64,000 bases of DNA from Acidaminobacter sp. JC074. Its GTDB lineage: Bacteria > Bacillota > Clostridia > Peptostreptococcales > Acidaminobacteraceae. This document shows positions 62,861 through 64,000 of this stretch, in pieces. The notes under the pieces are model-generated. The model saw only the letters and a program-made list of their open reading frames with translations, was not told where the DNA came from and ran no database searches. How positions within the stretch are numbered: position 1 is the first letter of the stretch; each line of letters starts with the position of its first letter. The stretch is taken from contig NZ_VANV01000001.1 of NCBI RefSeq assembly GCF_022496765.1, forward strand, positions 62,001 through 126,000, read 5' to 3'. The translations under genes were made by a program, and so were the position numbers.

Positions 62861-62868
62861 CGCAACCT

Positions 62869-63480
62869 CTATTGCCCTAGCTCTTTCTTTAGTTGATAAT
62901 TAAATGATTTTAACAAGTCTATTTTATCACCAAGTAGTTTCTTGCCCGTTCTGGTTCTAAGCTTCTTATAAAGCTTGTCATGGTAACTTTCTTCTCTGTT
63001 CAACCTGTTAATGACTTTCTCATAGTACTGATGATCCATCTTTTCAACATTACAGGCATGCATTAAAATCCCCATAGCTCCTGTTTCATCTAGTAAGTCA
63101 GCATCATCTAATACCATCTGAGCATGTGTATGACCGCTTTTATTAGAATGCTCCCTTATAAGCTCTATAACTTGAGTTAATATATCCTCCTCAAGTTCAT
63201 CACTAAAGTCTGATTGGACCATATCTGCTCCTCTTTTGGCATGATCATCACGCCCTTCAAACTTACCAACATCATGGAGTATGGCTGCAAGTTGAACAAC
63301 TTCTAAGTTATCGATTTGTTCGGCTTCACCAATTTCGATGACTAACTTCTCGACCCTGTTACAATGATCGATTAACTGAGATTTCGATTCACCTGGGAAC
63401 AATCGGGCCTCAGAAGACATTTTTTCTATTAAATTGTTTCTATAAAGTCTTGCTTTCACTAAAACGTTTTCATTAATCAT
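62869..63480 (-). CDS. HD-domain phosphohydrolase
   Basis: 203 residues. HD motif: H in LIDHCNRVEKL, HD in AAILHDVGKFEGRDDHAKRG, and later D in VLDDADLLDETG, giving the H...HD...D set of a metal-dependent phosphohydrolase. Substrate unknown; similar proteins act on nucleotides. Start 63480 has AAAGGA six bases upstream. Confidence 0.85.
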   Translation of the reverse strand: MINENVLVKARLYRNNLIEKMSSEARLFPGESKSQLIDHCNRVEKLVIEIGEAEQIDNLEVVQLAAILHDVGKFEGRDDHAKRGADMVQSDFSDELEEDILTQVIELIREHSNKSGHTHAQMVLDDADLLDETGAMGILMHACNVEKMDHQYYEKVINRLNREESYHDKLYKKLRTRTGKKLLGDKIDLLKSFNYQLKKELGQ

Positions 63481-63692
63481 CGATTTTCCTTTCATCAAAG
63501 ACAAGTGGATTTGAATATATTTCCTATTTGATTTTATCTCAATATTTAATGTTCGTTAAATAATGAACAGAAAAATGTCATTATTATTTAACATATACCA
63601 CAAGCACCTGTATTATCAACATGCATCTTGTGAAATTTCTAACTTTTGCCAAAAGAAACTCTTATATAGCATAGGTCTTTCGTCTGACTATT

Positions 63693-63707
63693 CCGACAAT
63701 TTGTCGG
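63693..63707. promoter_or_regulatory. palindrome upstream of the UPF0180 gene
   Basis: CCGACA-ATT-TGTCGG, a perfect 6-3-6 repeat about 30 bases before the ATG at 63737, with no T tract following. More likely an operator than a terminator. The 63481-63736 region otherwise has no supported gene. Confidence 0.4.
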
Positions 63708-63736
63708 GTATCATATTACTAAGAGGAGGGATAATT

Positions 63737-63991
63737 ATGACAATTAAAATTGAAGTACAATCTGGCTTAGAAGATGTTATGAACACACTATCTGCAGAAG
63801 GTTATGACGTATACAAATATGGCCAAGCAGGTTTAGATGCAGACGTCACTATCGTCACAGGAATTGATGAAGCATACGAAGAAATCCAACCTGCTCAGTT
63901 CCATGCCAATGGCAAGAAAAAAATGTTGGTAATTGATGCAACAAACCGCAGTAAAGAGGACATCTTAAAAAGAGTACACAGATACTTTTAG
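63737..63991 (+). CDS. UPF0180 (YkuS-like) protein
   Basis: 84 residues. IEVQSGLEDVMNTLSAEGYDVYKYG followed by DVTIVTGIDEAYEEIQ and a C-terminal DATNRSKEDILKRV (quoted in part) fits the UPF0180/YkuS family of small conserved Bacillota proteins without known function. The start at 63737 is fixed by AGAGGAGGG; the longer upstream frame has no family support. Confidence 0.8.
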   Translation: MTIKIEVQSGLEDVMNTLSAEGYDVYKYGQAGLDADVTIVTGIDEAYEEIQPAQFHANGKKKMLVIDATNRSKEDILKRVHRYF

Positions 63992-64000
63992 ATCATAAAA

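Noticed and set aside
63563-63736. An upstream extension of the UPF0180 gene.
   Set aside because: The extension has no RBS, includes a likely promoter and palindrome, and does not match the family; the ATG at 63737 has AGAGGAGGG.

Overview
The window looks like a chromosomal segment of a low-GC Gram-positive bacterium (Bacillota, most likely a Clostridia-type fermenter). The composition is AT-rich. Almost every gene has a strong AGGAGG-type ribosome binding site, intrinsic terminators are abundant, and promoters are of the TTGACA/TATAAT kind. The gene set fits too: SUF system with SufU, guanine riboswitch-xpt-nucleoside ABC operon, SigV/RsiV pair, RocB, YczE, sigma-54 enhancer-binding regulator and CoA-transferase/thiolase genes. 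I saw no rRNA, tRNA, CRISPR array, insertion sequence or prophage. The species cannot be named from this sequence alone.

Layout. 1-4.34 kb: the 5' part of a giant secreted repeat protein (at least 1447 codons, eleven ~100-residue repeats in view), with a terminator hairpin in its leader. 4.7-5.4 kb: nitroreductase. 5.4-10.3 kb: sufC-B-D-S-U operon, with a perfect palindrome in its promoter. 10.3-13.1 kb: a DUF6036-like nucleotidyltransferase with a small partner, an MFS transporter and a YfcE-type phosphodiesterase. 13.2-18.7 kb: guanine-type riboswitch, xpt and a BMP/Nup-type nucleoside ABC transporter in one transcript. 18.7-24.5 kb: asparaginase, acetoin reductase-like SDR plus Old Yellow Enzyme reductase divergent from an IclR regulator, a LUD protein and a 56-residue orphan. 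24.5-34.3 kb: sensor kinase, a frameshifted kinase-like gene, MATE pump, SDR with TetR, M42 peptidase, SigV/RsiV, flavin reductase and a frameshifted membrane protein. 34.3-39.8 kb: small nucleotidyltransferase, prolyl-tRNA editing, GNAT and KptA genes, plus an unusual lipoprotein with a BMP-like C-terminal half.

39.9-53.4 kb is the most coherent system. It holds a branched-chain-type ABC importer (livH-M-G-F-J), a CoA-transferase, two alpha/beta hydrolases, a TetR regulator, a thiolase, a FabH-like synthase, a FabG-like reductase and an R-hydratase (MaoC), ending in a PAS-AAA-Fis sigma-54 activator. The maoC gene has a consensus -24/-12 promoter preceded by three TGTCTY-N6-RAGACA inverted repeats, which look like upstream activator sites. 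The following gene has its own sigma-70 promoter overlapped by an 8-4-8 palindrome that looks like a TetR operator. I infer uptake of a short-chain acid or ester, activation to a CoA thioester, R-specific hydration/oxidation and thiolysis, under dual control. The substrate is unknown.

53.4-64 kb: VOC protein, RocB peptidase, YczE membrane protein, methyltransferase, a BvgS-like hybrid kinase coupled to a REC/HD-GYP response regulator, a small group of unknown genes (zinc-motif protein, SH3 protein, membrane protein), an HD hydrolase and a UPF0180 protein.
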